A stretch of 64,000 nt of DNA from Bacillota bacterium (GTDB taxonomy: Bacteria; Bacillota; Clostridia; Christensenellales; Aristaeellaceae), in NCBI GenBank assembly GCA_023402355.1, contig JAEXCG010000104.1:5564-69563 (forward strand). Reading direction: 5' to 3'. The notes under the pieces are model-generated. The model saw nothing but the letters and a program-made list of their open reading frames with translations, made no database searches and was not told the origin of the DNA. The translations under genes were made by a program, and so were the position numbers. Of the stretch, positions 33,652 through 40,953 are shown one piece after another (the first letter of the stretch is position 1; each line of letters begins with the position of its first letter).

Positions 33652-33898
33652 ACAGACCTTGAGCGCCAAAGCCTCAAGGCCTGTTTTATTGTAGACAAAC
33701 CCATCGAAGACAGAGAAACCAAAAGCCGTCTGCAAGACTGCATCGCATCGCCCGGCTTTGCCGGGCGTGCGGGGCTTTTTCCGGAGCAAAACGCAGTTTT
33801 GCGGAGCGAAAAAATACCCATAATCTCGACAAAGTGGCCTATGCCACTTTGTCGACACGCTGACAGACCTTGAGCGCCAAAGCCTCAAGGCCTGTTTT
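33652..33898 (+). repeat. terminator-nested repeat element, copy 3
   Basis: Core 33688-33862 (175 bases) flanked by identical 36-base copies of the local terminator hairpin (33652-33687 and 33863-33898; stem CAGaCCTTGAG / CTCAAGGcCTG). The core is about 85-90 percent like copy 2 by eye: CATCGAAGACAGAGAAACC, CCGTCTGCAAGACTGC, CGCCCGGC / GCCGGGCG, GCAAAAC-GCA-GTTTTGC, and the end stem CGACAAAGTGGC / GCCACTTTGTCG. It lies between the convergent msrC and SH3-protein genes. Confidence 0.88.
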
Positions 33899-33904
33899 CT
33901 GCAT

Positions 33905-34726
33905 TTATGGGGCGACGCTCACGCCGGACCCGATTCCCGACGCGGACGCGCCCGTACCGATCGCAGGGCCCGTTTCCGTCGGGTAAGCGCCTGACCCAAG
34001 CTCAGGATCGGCCCCCGTCCAACGTGCGCCCGCGCCGATCGCGGGACCGACGTCCTTCTCGTCCTCCTGTGGTCTAACGTAGGCGCTCGCCATGTAGCCC
34101 ACCTCGCCGTCCACGACGACCTTGCACCAGTCCAGCCCGTCGATCAGGGTAATGACCTTCGTCCCCTTTCGGACGGTGCGGATGACGTCCGCTCGCTTGG
34201 ACGGGCCCACGCGCAGGTGCACGTTGGAACGGATGACGTTCTCCTCCCAGACCTGCTGGCCGTCCAGACGGATCAGGCCGTTCGACATGTAGCCGATCGT
34301 GTTCCCATCCACGCGCACCTTGGCGAAGATGTTTCCGTAATCCAGAATTTCCACGCGCGTGCCCGTGCCGTAGCGCGCGATGACGGCATAATTTGTCGCA
34401 GGGCCCGTGCGCAGGTTCACGTATTTCCTGCCGTTTTCCACCGTTCCCCAGGTGCCCAGCCTGCCGTCGTCCACGGTCAGGTAGCCGGACGCCATGTAAC
34501 CCGTGCGGCCCTGCTCGTCCATTACGCGGTAAAAAGGACCGCTGCCGTCCAGGATCTCCACCCAGGTCCCCGTCGGGTACGAAGCGATTACCCGCGCCTC
34601 GTAGTCCGGCCGCTCGCGCATGTTCAGCCTGCCGCCGTGGATGATCCCATAATCCGCCAGGGTGCAGACCGGCAGCAGCAACAGCAGCGCCGCCAGACAA
34701 AGGAATCCCCGTTTTTTCTCTCGCAT
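33905..34726 (-). CDS. secreted protein with three SH3 (SH3b) domains
   Basis: A 273-residue exported protein. The signal peptide is KKRGFLCLAALLLLLPVCTLA, followed by three bacterial SH3 domains: GGRLNMRERPDYEARVIASY, KYVNLRTGPATNYAVIARYG and SNVHLRVGPSKRADVIRTV, each ending in GYM(A/S). The tail is Gly/Ala/Ser-rich and low complexity. SH3b domains usually bind cell wall peptides; no catalytic domain is present. The start at 34726 lies six bases after AGGAG. Monocistronic. Confidence 0.87.
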   Translation of the reverse strand: MREKKRGFLCLAALLLLLPVCTLADYGIIHGGRLNMRERPDYEARVIASYPTGTWVEILDGSGPFYRVMDEQGRTGYMASGYLTVDDGRLGTWGTVENGRKYVNLRTGPATNYAVIARYGTGTRVEILDYGNIFAKVRVDGNTIGYMSNGLIRLDGQQVWEENVIRSNVHLRVGPSKRADVIRTVRKGTKVITLIDGLDWCKVVVDGEVGYMASAYVRPQEDEKDVGPAIGAGARWTGADPELGSGAYPTETGPAIGTGASASGIGSGVSVAP

Positions 34727-34835
34727 GTTTTTCTCCTCATCCGATCGTGCATTCGCCCATTTATGGACGGTCTCTCGGCTTCTCAGTCTAGCACGCCTGC
34801 GCCGCCGCGTCAACGCAGCTTGGCCGTTTTGCGGC

Positions 34836-36221
34836 TTACATCTTGCGTTGCACGTGCAAGCCTTTCCCGCCGCCCAGCACGGGATCTCGCCGCGCGACGT
34901 GCAGCAGCAGCAAAACCGCGGCTACCGCCGCCGCGCTCTCGGCGATGGGGAACGTAATCCACACGCCCATGAGCCCCATCGAGCGGGAAAGGAGCGCGGA
35001 AAGCGGCAGGGTGATGGCGAACTGGCGCAGCAGGGATACGCACAGGCTCTGTGGTCCCTTGCCCATCGCCTCAAAGAGCGCCGCGAACACGACGCCTACG
35101 GTCGAGATCACGTAGCTGGAAGCGATGACCCTAAGCGCCGTCACGCCCATGCGCATCGCCTCTTCTTCTACGCTGAACAGCGAAAGGATCGGCCCCGGCA
35201 GGCATTCAAAGAGCAGCGTGCCCGCCGCCATCATGCCGGCGGTGAGCGCGAGCGTGCAGCCAAGCGCCTGCATCATGCGCGCCCGGTCGTTCGCGCCGTA
35301 ATTGTAGCTGATGATCGGCCGCGCCCCCTGAATCAGCCCGTTGGAGGGCATGTAGACGAACGTCTGCAGCTTGTAATAGACGCCGAAGACCGCGACCGCC
35401 GCGCCGGAGAGCCCGGAAAGAATCGCGTTGAGCCCCATCACCAGCACCGATGAGAGCGAATTCATCACCGCCGAGGGGATGCCCACCTGATAGATGCGCC
35501 CGATCAGCAGCCCCGACGGCGCGAAGGAACGGCGGTGCAACCTGATGGCGCAGTGGCGCGACAAAAGCACGCCGACGGAGAGCATGCAGGCCGCCACCTG
35601 GCCGATGACCGTCGCGACGGCCGCGCCCCGCACGCCCATCGCGGGCACGGGGCCGAGCCCGAAGATGAAAATCGGGTCGAGTACGATGTTGATGACCGCG
35701 CCCACGGCCTGCAGAATCATCGGGGCGATCATGTTGCCCGTTGCCTGCAATATCTTTTCGATGGTGATGTGAAAGAGTTGGCCGAAGGCGAACGCCATGA
35801 CGACGGAGGCGTATTCCACGCCGTACCGACGGATCGCTTCATCCGGCGTGAACATCGCGAAAAAGGGGCGCACGACCAGAAAGCTGAGCACAAAGAACAG
35901 CAGCGCGTGCAGCGCGCTCAGCAAGAGCCCCTGCGCTGCGGCGTTTTCCGCCGCGCGCCGGTCGCTCGCCCCCAGGCTGCGCGAGATGACGGAGCCCAGG
36001 CCCACGCCCGTGCCCACGGAAACCGCGAGGATGATGTTTTGAAGCGGAAAAGCCAGCGACACCGCCGTCAGCGCGTCCTGACCGATGCGCGCGACGAAGA
36101 CGCTGTCCACGACGTTGTAGAGCGATTGTATCAACATCGAAAGCATCGGCGGAAAGGACATGGAAAGCAGCAGCGGCAGCATGGGACGCGTGCCCATGGC
36201 ATCGACGGACGACCTTTGCAT
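34836..36221 (-). CDS. MATE family efflux transporter
   Basis: A 461-residue, 12-helix multidrug and toxin extrusion protein of the DinF/VmrA-like branch: MLPLLLSMSFPPMLSMLIQS, LYNVVDSVFVARIGQDALTA, and the second half with GVYYKLQTFVYMPSNGLIQG. Uses Na or H gradients to export cationic compounds. The start at 36221 (MQRSSVDAM) follows GGAAGGAG. A perfect 8-bp inverted repeat lies upstream (36265-36289). Confidence 0.93.
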   Translation of the reverse strand: MQRSSVDAMGTRPMLPLLLSMSFPPMLSMLIQSLYNVVDSVFVARIGQDALTAVSLAFPLQNIILAVSVGTGVGLGSVISRSLGASDRRAAENAAAQGLLLSALHALLFFVLSFLVVRPFFAMFTPDEAIRRYGVEYASVVMAFAFGQLFHITIEKILQATGNMIAPMILQAVGAVINIVLDPIFIFGLGPVPAMGVRGAAVATVIGQVAACMLSVGVLLSRHCAIRLHRRSFAPSGLLIGRIYQVGIPSAVMNSLSSVLVMGLNAILSGLSGAAVAVFGVYYKLQTFVYMPSNGLIQGARPIISYNYGANDRARMMQALGCTLALTAGMMAAGTLLFECLPGPILSLFSVEEEAMRMGVTALRVIASSYVISTVGVVFAALFEAMGKGPQSLCVSLLRQFAITLPLSALLSRSMGLMGVWITFPIAESAAAVAAVLLLLHVARRDPVLGGGKGLHVQRKM

Positions 36222-36264
36222 GAGTAATTCTCCTTCCAAATGAAAGGACGAGGCCACGCAATCG

Positions 36265-36289
36265 CCTCATTTTAGTCTCAGAAATGAGG
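36265..36289 (-). promoter_or_regulatory. inverted repeat upstream of the MATE gene
   Basis: CCTCATTT-N9-AAATGAGG, perfect 8-bp arms, 44 bases before the MATE ATG. It looks like an operator; no regulator gene adjoins. A run TATAGTATAAC further upstream may hold the promoter. Confidence 0.4.
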
Positions 36290-36330
36290 AAATCTGTAGC
36301 CTCGCCCTTTGCGAAACGGTTATACTATAA

Positions 36331-36378
36331 CATAAAAGCGCCCGGCTCGCAAGCAAAAACTTGCGCCGGGCGCTTTTG
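36331..36378 (-). terminator. terminator of the rubrerythrin gene
   Basis: A long stem (AGCGCCCGG and CGCAAG arms with a two-base bulge) with loop CAAAAA; T-rich after the stem on the minus strand and A-rich on the other side. It separates rbr from the MATE promoter. Confidence 0.85.
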
Positions 36379-36405
36379 CGTTTATTCGGAAGAAATCGCC
36401 GGGGC

Positions 36406-37002
36406 TCACTCCCCAAACGGCGCCATCGTCCAGCGGATGAAGTATCCCTGGTCGTGATGACAGGCCGGGCATACCATCGGCGGCTTGGGGCCATTGTGAA
36501 TGTGACCGCAGTTGAGGCACATCCACACGGTTTCCTGCCCTTTGCTGTCGAACAGCTCGCCCGCCTCCATCAACTGCGCCAGCCTGGCAAAGCGTTCGCC
36601 GTGCGTCTTTTCGATCTTCGCGATCTGCTCAAACGCCAGGGCTATATTTTCAAAGCCTTCGCTGCGCGCGACCTGGGCGAAGCCCACATAGACGCTCACG
36701 GCTTCCTCGTATTCGTTGTGCTCCGCCATGCGCAGCAGCGTCGCCACGTCGTCCGCCAGATCGACCGGGTAGCCGCCGTCCACGGTGATCGTGTCGCCCG
36801 CGACGGGCTTCAAGAAGTTGTAGAAGATCTCGGCGTGCTCCTTCTCCTGCCCTGCGGTGAACAAAAACGCCTGCTCCACGACGTGCAGATTCGCCTTTTT
36901 CGCCGCCGACGCCGCAAAGGTGTAGCGGTTCCTCGCCTGGCTTTCGCCCGCGAAAGCGCGCATCAGATTTTCCTTCGTAACGCTGTTTTGAAACTCTACC
37001 AT
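36406..37002 (-). CDS. rbr: rubrerythrin
   Basis: A 198-residue non-haem iron peroxidase that detoxifies hydrogen peroxide in anaerobes. The four-helix diiron domain has AFAGESQARNRYTF, AGQEKEHAEIF, NEYEEAVSVYVGFAQVA and FEQIAKIEKTHGERF (six carboxylate/histidine ligands). The C-terminal rubredoxin centre is CLNCGHIHNG...CPACHHDQGYF. AGGAGGGG lies before the ATG. Monocistronic. Confidence 0.97.
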   Translation of the reverse strand: MVEFQNSVTKENLMRAFAGESQARNRYTFAASAAKKANLHVVEQAFLFTAGQEKEHAEIFYNFLKPVAGDTITVDGGYPVDLADDVATLLRMAEHNEYEEAVSVYVGFAQVARSEGFENIALAFEQIAKIEKTHGERFARLAQLMEAGELFDSKGQETVWMCLNCGHIHNGPKPPMVCPACHHDQGYFIRWTMAPFGE

Positions 37003-37056
37003 GTTTTCCCCTCCTGTCCCCCGTATTATATGCAGAAGCGGAAAAGCTTATACGAT

Positions 37057-37725
37057 CTATTTACACCAATCGCGGATGATCTTCTCCTGCTCGGGCGACA
37101 AAGCGATCTCCTTGCCGCCCACGGTGACGGACACCTCGCCGAGCTTCCGCTGGTGCTTGTGACAGCCGCACTGGCAAAAATCCTCTCCGGAGGTCGCCGG
37201 GTTCTCCGCGAGCAGCTCGTCCAGCGCCTCGATCGGCTGCTCCCGGCACGCCTCCACCCGGTCGCAAAGCTCCCCGATCTGATGCAGCGGATTTAACACC
37301 GGCAGGCCGTCCAGCTCCTGCGCGCTGTTTGATATACGTCCGGAAACGGCGATCGTCCATTCGTTCATCCGTTCGCGGGCGTCCTGCACCTGATGCGCGG
37401 CGACGATGCGCGGCACGGGCGCACGGTAATCCCCCTCCAGCAGCACGTAATCCATGCCCTCGTACTGGGCGAGAATTTCCGCGTTCGTCAGCGGGCGCTT
37501 GTACAGAATCGCCGTCTCGTTTCGCGCCTTCGCCGTGACGATCTCCGCGCCCGCCCGCGCGTGGCGCGCCGTGTTGCTCGTCGGGTTGTCGATGCTAAAC
37601 GACGGGCAGAAGACCGTCTTCACCGTCCCCACGCGCTTTCCCCGGCGGCGCAGCTCCTTCGTCAATTCTTCCACGATCGTCGTCTTTCCGGAAGCGCGGA
37701 TGCCGACCACGCAAAGTATCTTCAT
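37057..37725 (-). CDS. mobB: MobB-like molybdopterin-guanine dinucleotide GTPase
   Basis: A 222-residue P-loop protein: GIRASGKTTIVEELTKELRR carries the Walker A lysine, and the TVK and NPTSNTARHARAGA segments match MobB, which assists MGD cofactor synthesis. No other molybdenum genes are nearby, and the last third (NPLHQIGELCDRVEACREQP) is not typical. Near the end is a cluster CQCGCHKH that could bind a metal. It may serve a metal cofactor step other than MGD. Confidence 0.75.
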   Translation of the reverse strand: MKILCVVGIRASGKTTIVEELTKELRRRGKRVGTVKTVFCPSFSIDNPTSNTARHARAGAEIVTAKARNETAILYKRPLTNAEILAQYEGMDYVLLEGDYRAPVPRIVAAHQVQDARERMNEWTIAVSGRISNSAQELDGLPVLNPLHQIGELCDRVEACREQPIEALDELLAENPATSGEDFCQCGCHKHQRKLGEVSVTVGGKEIALSPEQEKIIRDWCK

Positions 37726-37762
37726 CGATCTATATTCCTTCCATCAAAACAGTTTTCGCCTT

Positions 37763-37791
37763 ATTATACCCGTTTTCGGCACCCAAGTAAA
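37763..37791 (-). promoter_or_regulatory. promoter of mobB
   Basis: On the minus strand TTTACT, 17 bases, TATAAT, 38 bases before the ATG. A perfect GC hairpin (37794-37817, GGCGGCGGA / TCCGCCGCC) lies just upstream. Confidence 0.6.
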
Positions 37792-37903
37792 GCGGCGGCG
37801 GAGAAGAATCCGCCGCCTGAGTAAAATCCGCTTCTTACGGGCGGAGCGGTTTGACGCGAAAGTTTGAGAAATGCGCCGCCCCCTTATCCCCTTCCATCCA
37901 CAC

Positions 37904-37945
37904 AAAAAAAGCCGAGAAATCTTGTGATTCCCCAGCTTTTTTTCG
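37904..37945 (-). terminator. terminator of tdk
   Basis: On the minus strand a 12-bp stem at 37911-37938 that pairs fully only as RNA of this strand (three G-U pairs), loop ACAA, then a run of seven U. Confidence 0.85.
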
Positions 37946-37949
37946 TCTC

Positions 37950-38528
37950 TCAATCTTCCATATGCAGTTCTTTAAACGGCCCAAGCTGTCCTTTGGCCCA
38001 ATGCCTGCGGCACAGGCTGACGTACTGGCTGCTGCCGCCGAGCAGAATCTGGTCGCCCTCCTTGACGACGCGGCCGTCCTGCACGCGCGCGTTGAACGTC
38101 GCCTTATGCCCGCACCAGCAGATGGTCTTGACCTCCTCGATCGTGTCGGCCCAGGCCATCAGCCACTGGCTGCCCTCGAACAGGTTGCCCTGAAAGTCCG
38201 CGCGCAGTCCGTAGGCGATCACCGGCACGCCGAGCTCGTCCACGATAGAAACCAGCCGCTCCACCTGCGCCTTGGTGAGGAACTGCGCCTCATCCACGAT
38301 CACGCAGTGATAAGCCTTCACGTCGATCTGGTCCAGGTCCTCCACAAAGGCGCACTGCGCCTCCAGCCCGCAGCGCGAGCGCACGGCGGTATCCCCATCC
38401 CGGGTGTCCAGCTTCGGCTTGAGCATCAGCACGCGCTGCCCGCGCTCCACGTAGTTGTAGCGAACCATGATCGCGTTCGCCGTCTTGCTAGACCCCATCG
38501 CGCCGTAACGAAAATACAATTTTGCCAT
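37950..38528 (-). CDS. tdk: thymidine kinase
   Basis: A 192-residue type II thymidine kinase that phosphorylates thymidine for salvage. Walker A is YGAMGSSKTANAI, the Mg/base region is VIVDEAQFLTKAQ, and YGLRADFQGNLFEGS is the substrate lasso region. The zinc site is CWCGHKATFNAR with a C-terminal CRRH pair. Length is normal. GAGGGG lies upstream of the ATG. Confidence 0.96.
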   Translation of the reverse strand: MAKLYFRYGAMGSSKTANAIMVRYNYVERGQRVLMLKPKLDTRDGDTAVRSRCGLEAQCAFVEDLDQIDVKAYHCVIVDEAQFLTKAQVERLVSIVDELGVPVIAYGLRADFQGNLFEGSQWLMAWADTIEEVKTICWCGHKATFNARVQDGRVVKEGDQILLGGSSQYVSLCRRHWAKGQLGPFKELHMED

Positions 38529-38567
38529 GCCTTACAACCCCTCAACTTATTATGGCTTGCCTTCCCG

Positions 38568-39482
38568 TCAGCCGCCGAAGGCGATCAGCAGGCCCGTCAT
38601 GACGAGCAGGCTGATCGGGATCGAGACGGAATTGGTCATCCCCGCGAGCGCCGCGTCGCCGCCCAGCTTGTCCGTATACACGGGCGCGATCGTCGACACG
38701 GGCGAAAAGAGCGCCAGCACCACCGCCTGACGAATCATCACGTCAAAGGGCAGCAGGAAATAGCAGAGGAGCGACAGCGCGATCGCCAGCCCATAGCGCA
38801 GCAGCAGCGTGCGCGCGGCCCGTAGGAGCTGCGGCATATTTTCGGGAAATTCGAGCATCATGCCGATCATGAACATCGCGAGAAAACCGTTGGCCGCGCC
38901 GATCGTCTCCGACAGCCGGGCGACGGGCGTGGGAATCGGGATCTGAAAGACCATCATCAGAAAGACGACGAAATACGTGTCGAACAAGACGGACGAAAAG
39001 AGCTTCTTCACGATCGTCTTGGCCACGGGTTCGCTGCGCTGGCCGGTCGCCGCGGAGGTCAGCGCGTAGGTTCCGCCCGCGACCATCACCGCGTTTCCCG
39101 TGTCGAACATGCAGGTCGCCACCACCCCGGCCGCGCCCAAAAAGCCCTGCGCAAAGGGGAGCGTCGCACAGCCGATGTTGTAGCCGGGGACGTTCATCAT
39201 GTAAAAGATGCGCTCTTTGCGATCCATGCGGCGCGAAAAGACAAAGGCCGTCAAAAACGCCAGCAGGTTGGCGGCGATGCCCAGCGGCACGATGACGAAG
39301 AGGGACGGATCGCGCGTCGCCGTCACGAACGCCGCGACGACCGCGCCGGGCAGCGTCACGTTGAGCACGATTTTAGAGACGATCCGAAAGTCCGTCCTGC
39401 CGAACATCCCCAGCCTTTTGAGGACATAACCAAGCGCGACGATGATTAAAAACACCGCCGCGCGGAGCACGATATCCGCCAT
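38568..39482 (-). CDS. AEC family transporter (auxin efflux carrier-like)
   Basis: A 304-residue membrane protein with about ten helices in two inverted halves: VLRAAVFLIIVALGYVLKRL and SKIVLNVTLPGAVVAAF open the first half, with the crossover NVPGYNIGCATLPF and the second-half APVYTDKLGGDAALAG. Bacterial AEC carriers move organic acids such as malate; the substrate here is not known. The start at 39482 (MADIVLRA) follows GGAG. Confidence 0.9.
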   Translation of the reverse strand: MADIVLRAAVFLIIVALGYVLKRLGMFGRTDFRIVSKIVLNVTLPGAVVAAFVTATRDPSLFVIVPLGIAANLLAFLTAFVFSRRMDRKERIFYMMNVPGYNIGCATLPFAQGFLGAAGVVATCMFDTGNAVMVAGGTYALTSAATGQRSEPVAKTIVKKLFSSVLFDTYFVVFLMMVFQIPIPTPVARLSETIGAANGFLAMFMIGMMLEFPENMPQLLRAARTLLLRYGLAIALSLLCYFLLPFDVMIRQAVVLALFSPVSTIAPVYTDKLGGDAALAGMTNSVSIPISLLVMTGLLIAFGG

Positions 39483-39604
39483 GGCCCGAAAACTCCCATC
39501 GTGAAAATGTCGCCTCTCATTATACCAGCCCATCTGCATTCTGTCACGCGAAACGGCGGATATTGCGCGTGTTTTTGGCACATCCTCATAGGCGAGGTGA
39601 TAGC

Positions 39605-39781
39605 ATGAGTTTTTACCGCGATCTGGACCAGCTTCTTTCGGAATGCCCCGAGGCCCGCGGGTTCTATTCGGGCCTTTCCGCGCCCATGCAGCGCCGCATG
39701 CGTAGTCACGCGCAGGAGATACAGTCGCTCTGCGCCCTTCAGAGCTTCGCGGACAGCGCTACGAAGGAGGGAAGAGAATGA
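39605..39781 (+). CDS. hypothetical 58-residue protein
   Basis: A short helical protein (MSFYRDLDQLLSECPEARGF, LSAPMQRRMRSHAQEIQSLC). A GAGGTGAT ribosome site and ATGA overlap with tspO support that it is real. Not recognised. It could be a small regulator or partner of TspO. Confidence 0.65.
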   Translation: MSFYRDLDQLLSECPEARGFYSGLSAPMQRRMRSHAQEIQSLCALQSFADSATKEGRE

Positions 39782-40269
39782 AGACGATTCGGCTTCCCGG
39801 CGGCCGCGTCATCGCCCTGCCCACGCTCTACGGCGCCCTCGCGGTGTGCCTGGGCACCGGCCTCGCCGCCGCGCTGCTGGCGCTGGGCCACTTCGGCGTC
39901 TACCGCTCGCTTTCGCTCCCGCCGCTCGCCCCGCCCGCCCCGCTCTTCGGCATCGTGTGGACGGTGCTCTACGCGCTGATGGCCGTTTCGGTCTCGATCG
40001 TCTACGAAAGCCGTTCGCCCATCCGCCGCGCCGCGCTCGCCGTGACCGGGTTGCAGCTGCTCTTCAACGCCGCGTGGGTGTTCTTCTTCTTCCGCATGCG
40101 TTCCTACGGCCTTGCCTTTTGGGAGCTGTGCATCCTGCTCTTCCTGGTGCTCGCGATGCTGGAATGCTTCCTGCGCGTGGATTCGTTCGCCGCGCTTTTG
40201 CAGGTTCCCTATCTGCTCTGGACGGCCTTTGCGTGCTATCTGAACCTGGGCGTCCTGCTCCTGAACTGA
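39778..40269 (+). CDS. tspO: TspO/MBR family protein (tryptophan-rich sensory protein)
   Basis: A 163-residue, five-helix membrane protein. The TspO motifs are SLPPLAPPAPLFGIVWTVLY, QLLFNAAWVFFFF and VPYLLWTAFACYLNLG. The family binds porphyrins and is linked to tetrapyrrole handling and oxygen response. It is coupled to the upstream 58-residue protein gene. The biotin operator of bioY begins at the base after its stop codon. Confidence 0.93.
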   Translation: MKTIRLPGGRVIALPTLYGALAVCLGTGLAAALLALGHFGVYRSLSLPPLAPPAPLFGIVWTVLYALMAVSVSIVYESRSPIRRAALAVTGLQLLFNAAWVFFFFRMRSYGLAFWELCILLFLVLAMLECFLRVDSFAALLQVPYLLWTAFACYLNLGVLLLN

Positions 40270-40300
40270 TTGTAAACCAGCAGATAGTTCCTGGTTGACA
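40270..40300 (+). promoter_or_regulatory. BirA-type biotin operator of bioY
   Basis: TTGTAAACC at 40270-40278, 14 bases, then GGTTGACA at 40293-40300. The spacing and half-sites match the Firmicute BirA box (TTGTAAACC-N14/15-GGTTTACA) with one change. That change creates the TTGACA -35 of the bioY promoter, so bound BirA would occlude RNA polymerase when biotin is plentiful. Confidence 0.8.
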
Positions 40301-40323
40301 TATTTCGCGAGCTTATGTATACT
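40295..40323 (+). promoter_or_regulatory. promoter of bioY
   Basis: TTGACA, 17 bases, TATACT, 35 bases before the ATG. Confidence 0.85.
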
Positions 40324-40358
40324 ATAGAAAAATTAAAAGTTTACACAAGGAGCCGCTT

Positions 40359-40892
40359 ATGCACAGCACAAAAGTTCGCAAGCTCACCCTTGCCGCCCTG
40401 TTCGCGGCGCTGACCGCCGTCTGCTCGCAGCTTCAGATTCCCCTGCCGATGATTCCGCTCAACCTCGCGCTCTTCTCCGTGCACCTGTGCGGCGCGCTGC
40501 TGGGCGCGAAGTACGGCGCGGTCAGCATGGCGGTCTACGTTTTGCTCGGCCTTATCGGCGTGCCCGTCTTCACCGGCATGGGCGCGGGGCCGGCCGTCCT
40601 CTTTGGAAAGACGGGCGGCTACATCGCGGGCTACGTCCTGGCGGCGGCCATAGGCGGCCTGTGGCGCGAGCGGTTCGGCTATTCCTTCCGGCGGCTGTGC
40701 GCGGGCATGGCGCTGGGCACGACCGCCTGCTACGCGCTGGGCACGCTCTGGTTCATGTTCATCGCCCACCTCGACCTCGTCACGAGCCTGACCTATTGCG
40801 TCATTCCCTTCCTGCCGGGCGACGTGATCAAGATCGCGCTGGCGTCGGGCCTCGCCATGCGCCTGTGCAAAACGCCCATGCTGCGCGGATAA
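40359..40892 (+). CDS. bioY: biotin ECF transporter substrate-binding subunit BioY
   Basis: A 177-residue membrane protein with six helices. BioY features: TLAALFAALTAVCSQLQIPL, LGLIGVPVF, and GKTGGYIAGYVLAAAIGGL, which shapes the biotin pocket, ending with VIPFLPGDVIKIALA. It takes up biotin with the shared EcfAT module, which is not in this window. AAGGAG lies before the ATG. No biotin synthesis genes adjoin, so the cell may depend on uptake. Confidence 0.96.
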   Translation: MHSTKVRKLTLAALFAALTAVCSQLQIPLPMIPLNLALFSVHLCGALLGAKYGAVSMAVYVLLGLIGVPVFTGMGAGPAVLFGKTGGYIAGYVLAAAIGGLWRERFGYSFRRLCAGMALGTTACYALGTLWFMFIAHLDLVTSLTYCVIPFLPGDVIKIALASGLAMRLCKTPMLRG

Positions 40893-40942
40893 CAAACCAC
40901 CGGATGCTGCTTTTCTTCGGGCAGCATCCGGTGGTTCTATAT
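40891..40942. terminator. bidirectional terminator between bioY and the hybrid kinase
   Basis: A perfect 15-bp stem (40896-40910 / 40921-40935) with a ten-base loop, T-rich on both outer sides. Confidence 0.82.
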
Positions 40943-40953
40943 AACCCGCCGCA

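Noticed and set aside
14319..33898. CRISPR array
   Set aside because: The three related units are 3 to 16 kb apart, in mixed orientation, and have no short regular repeats with unique spacers.
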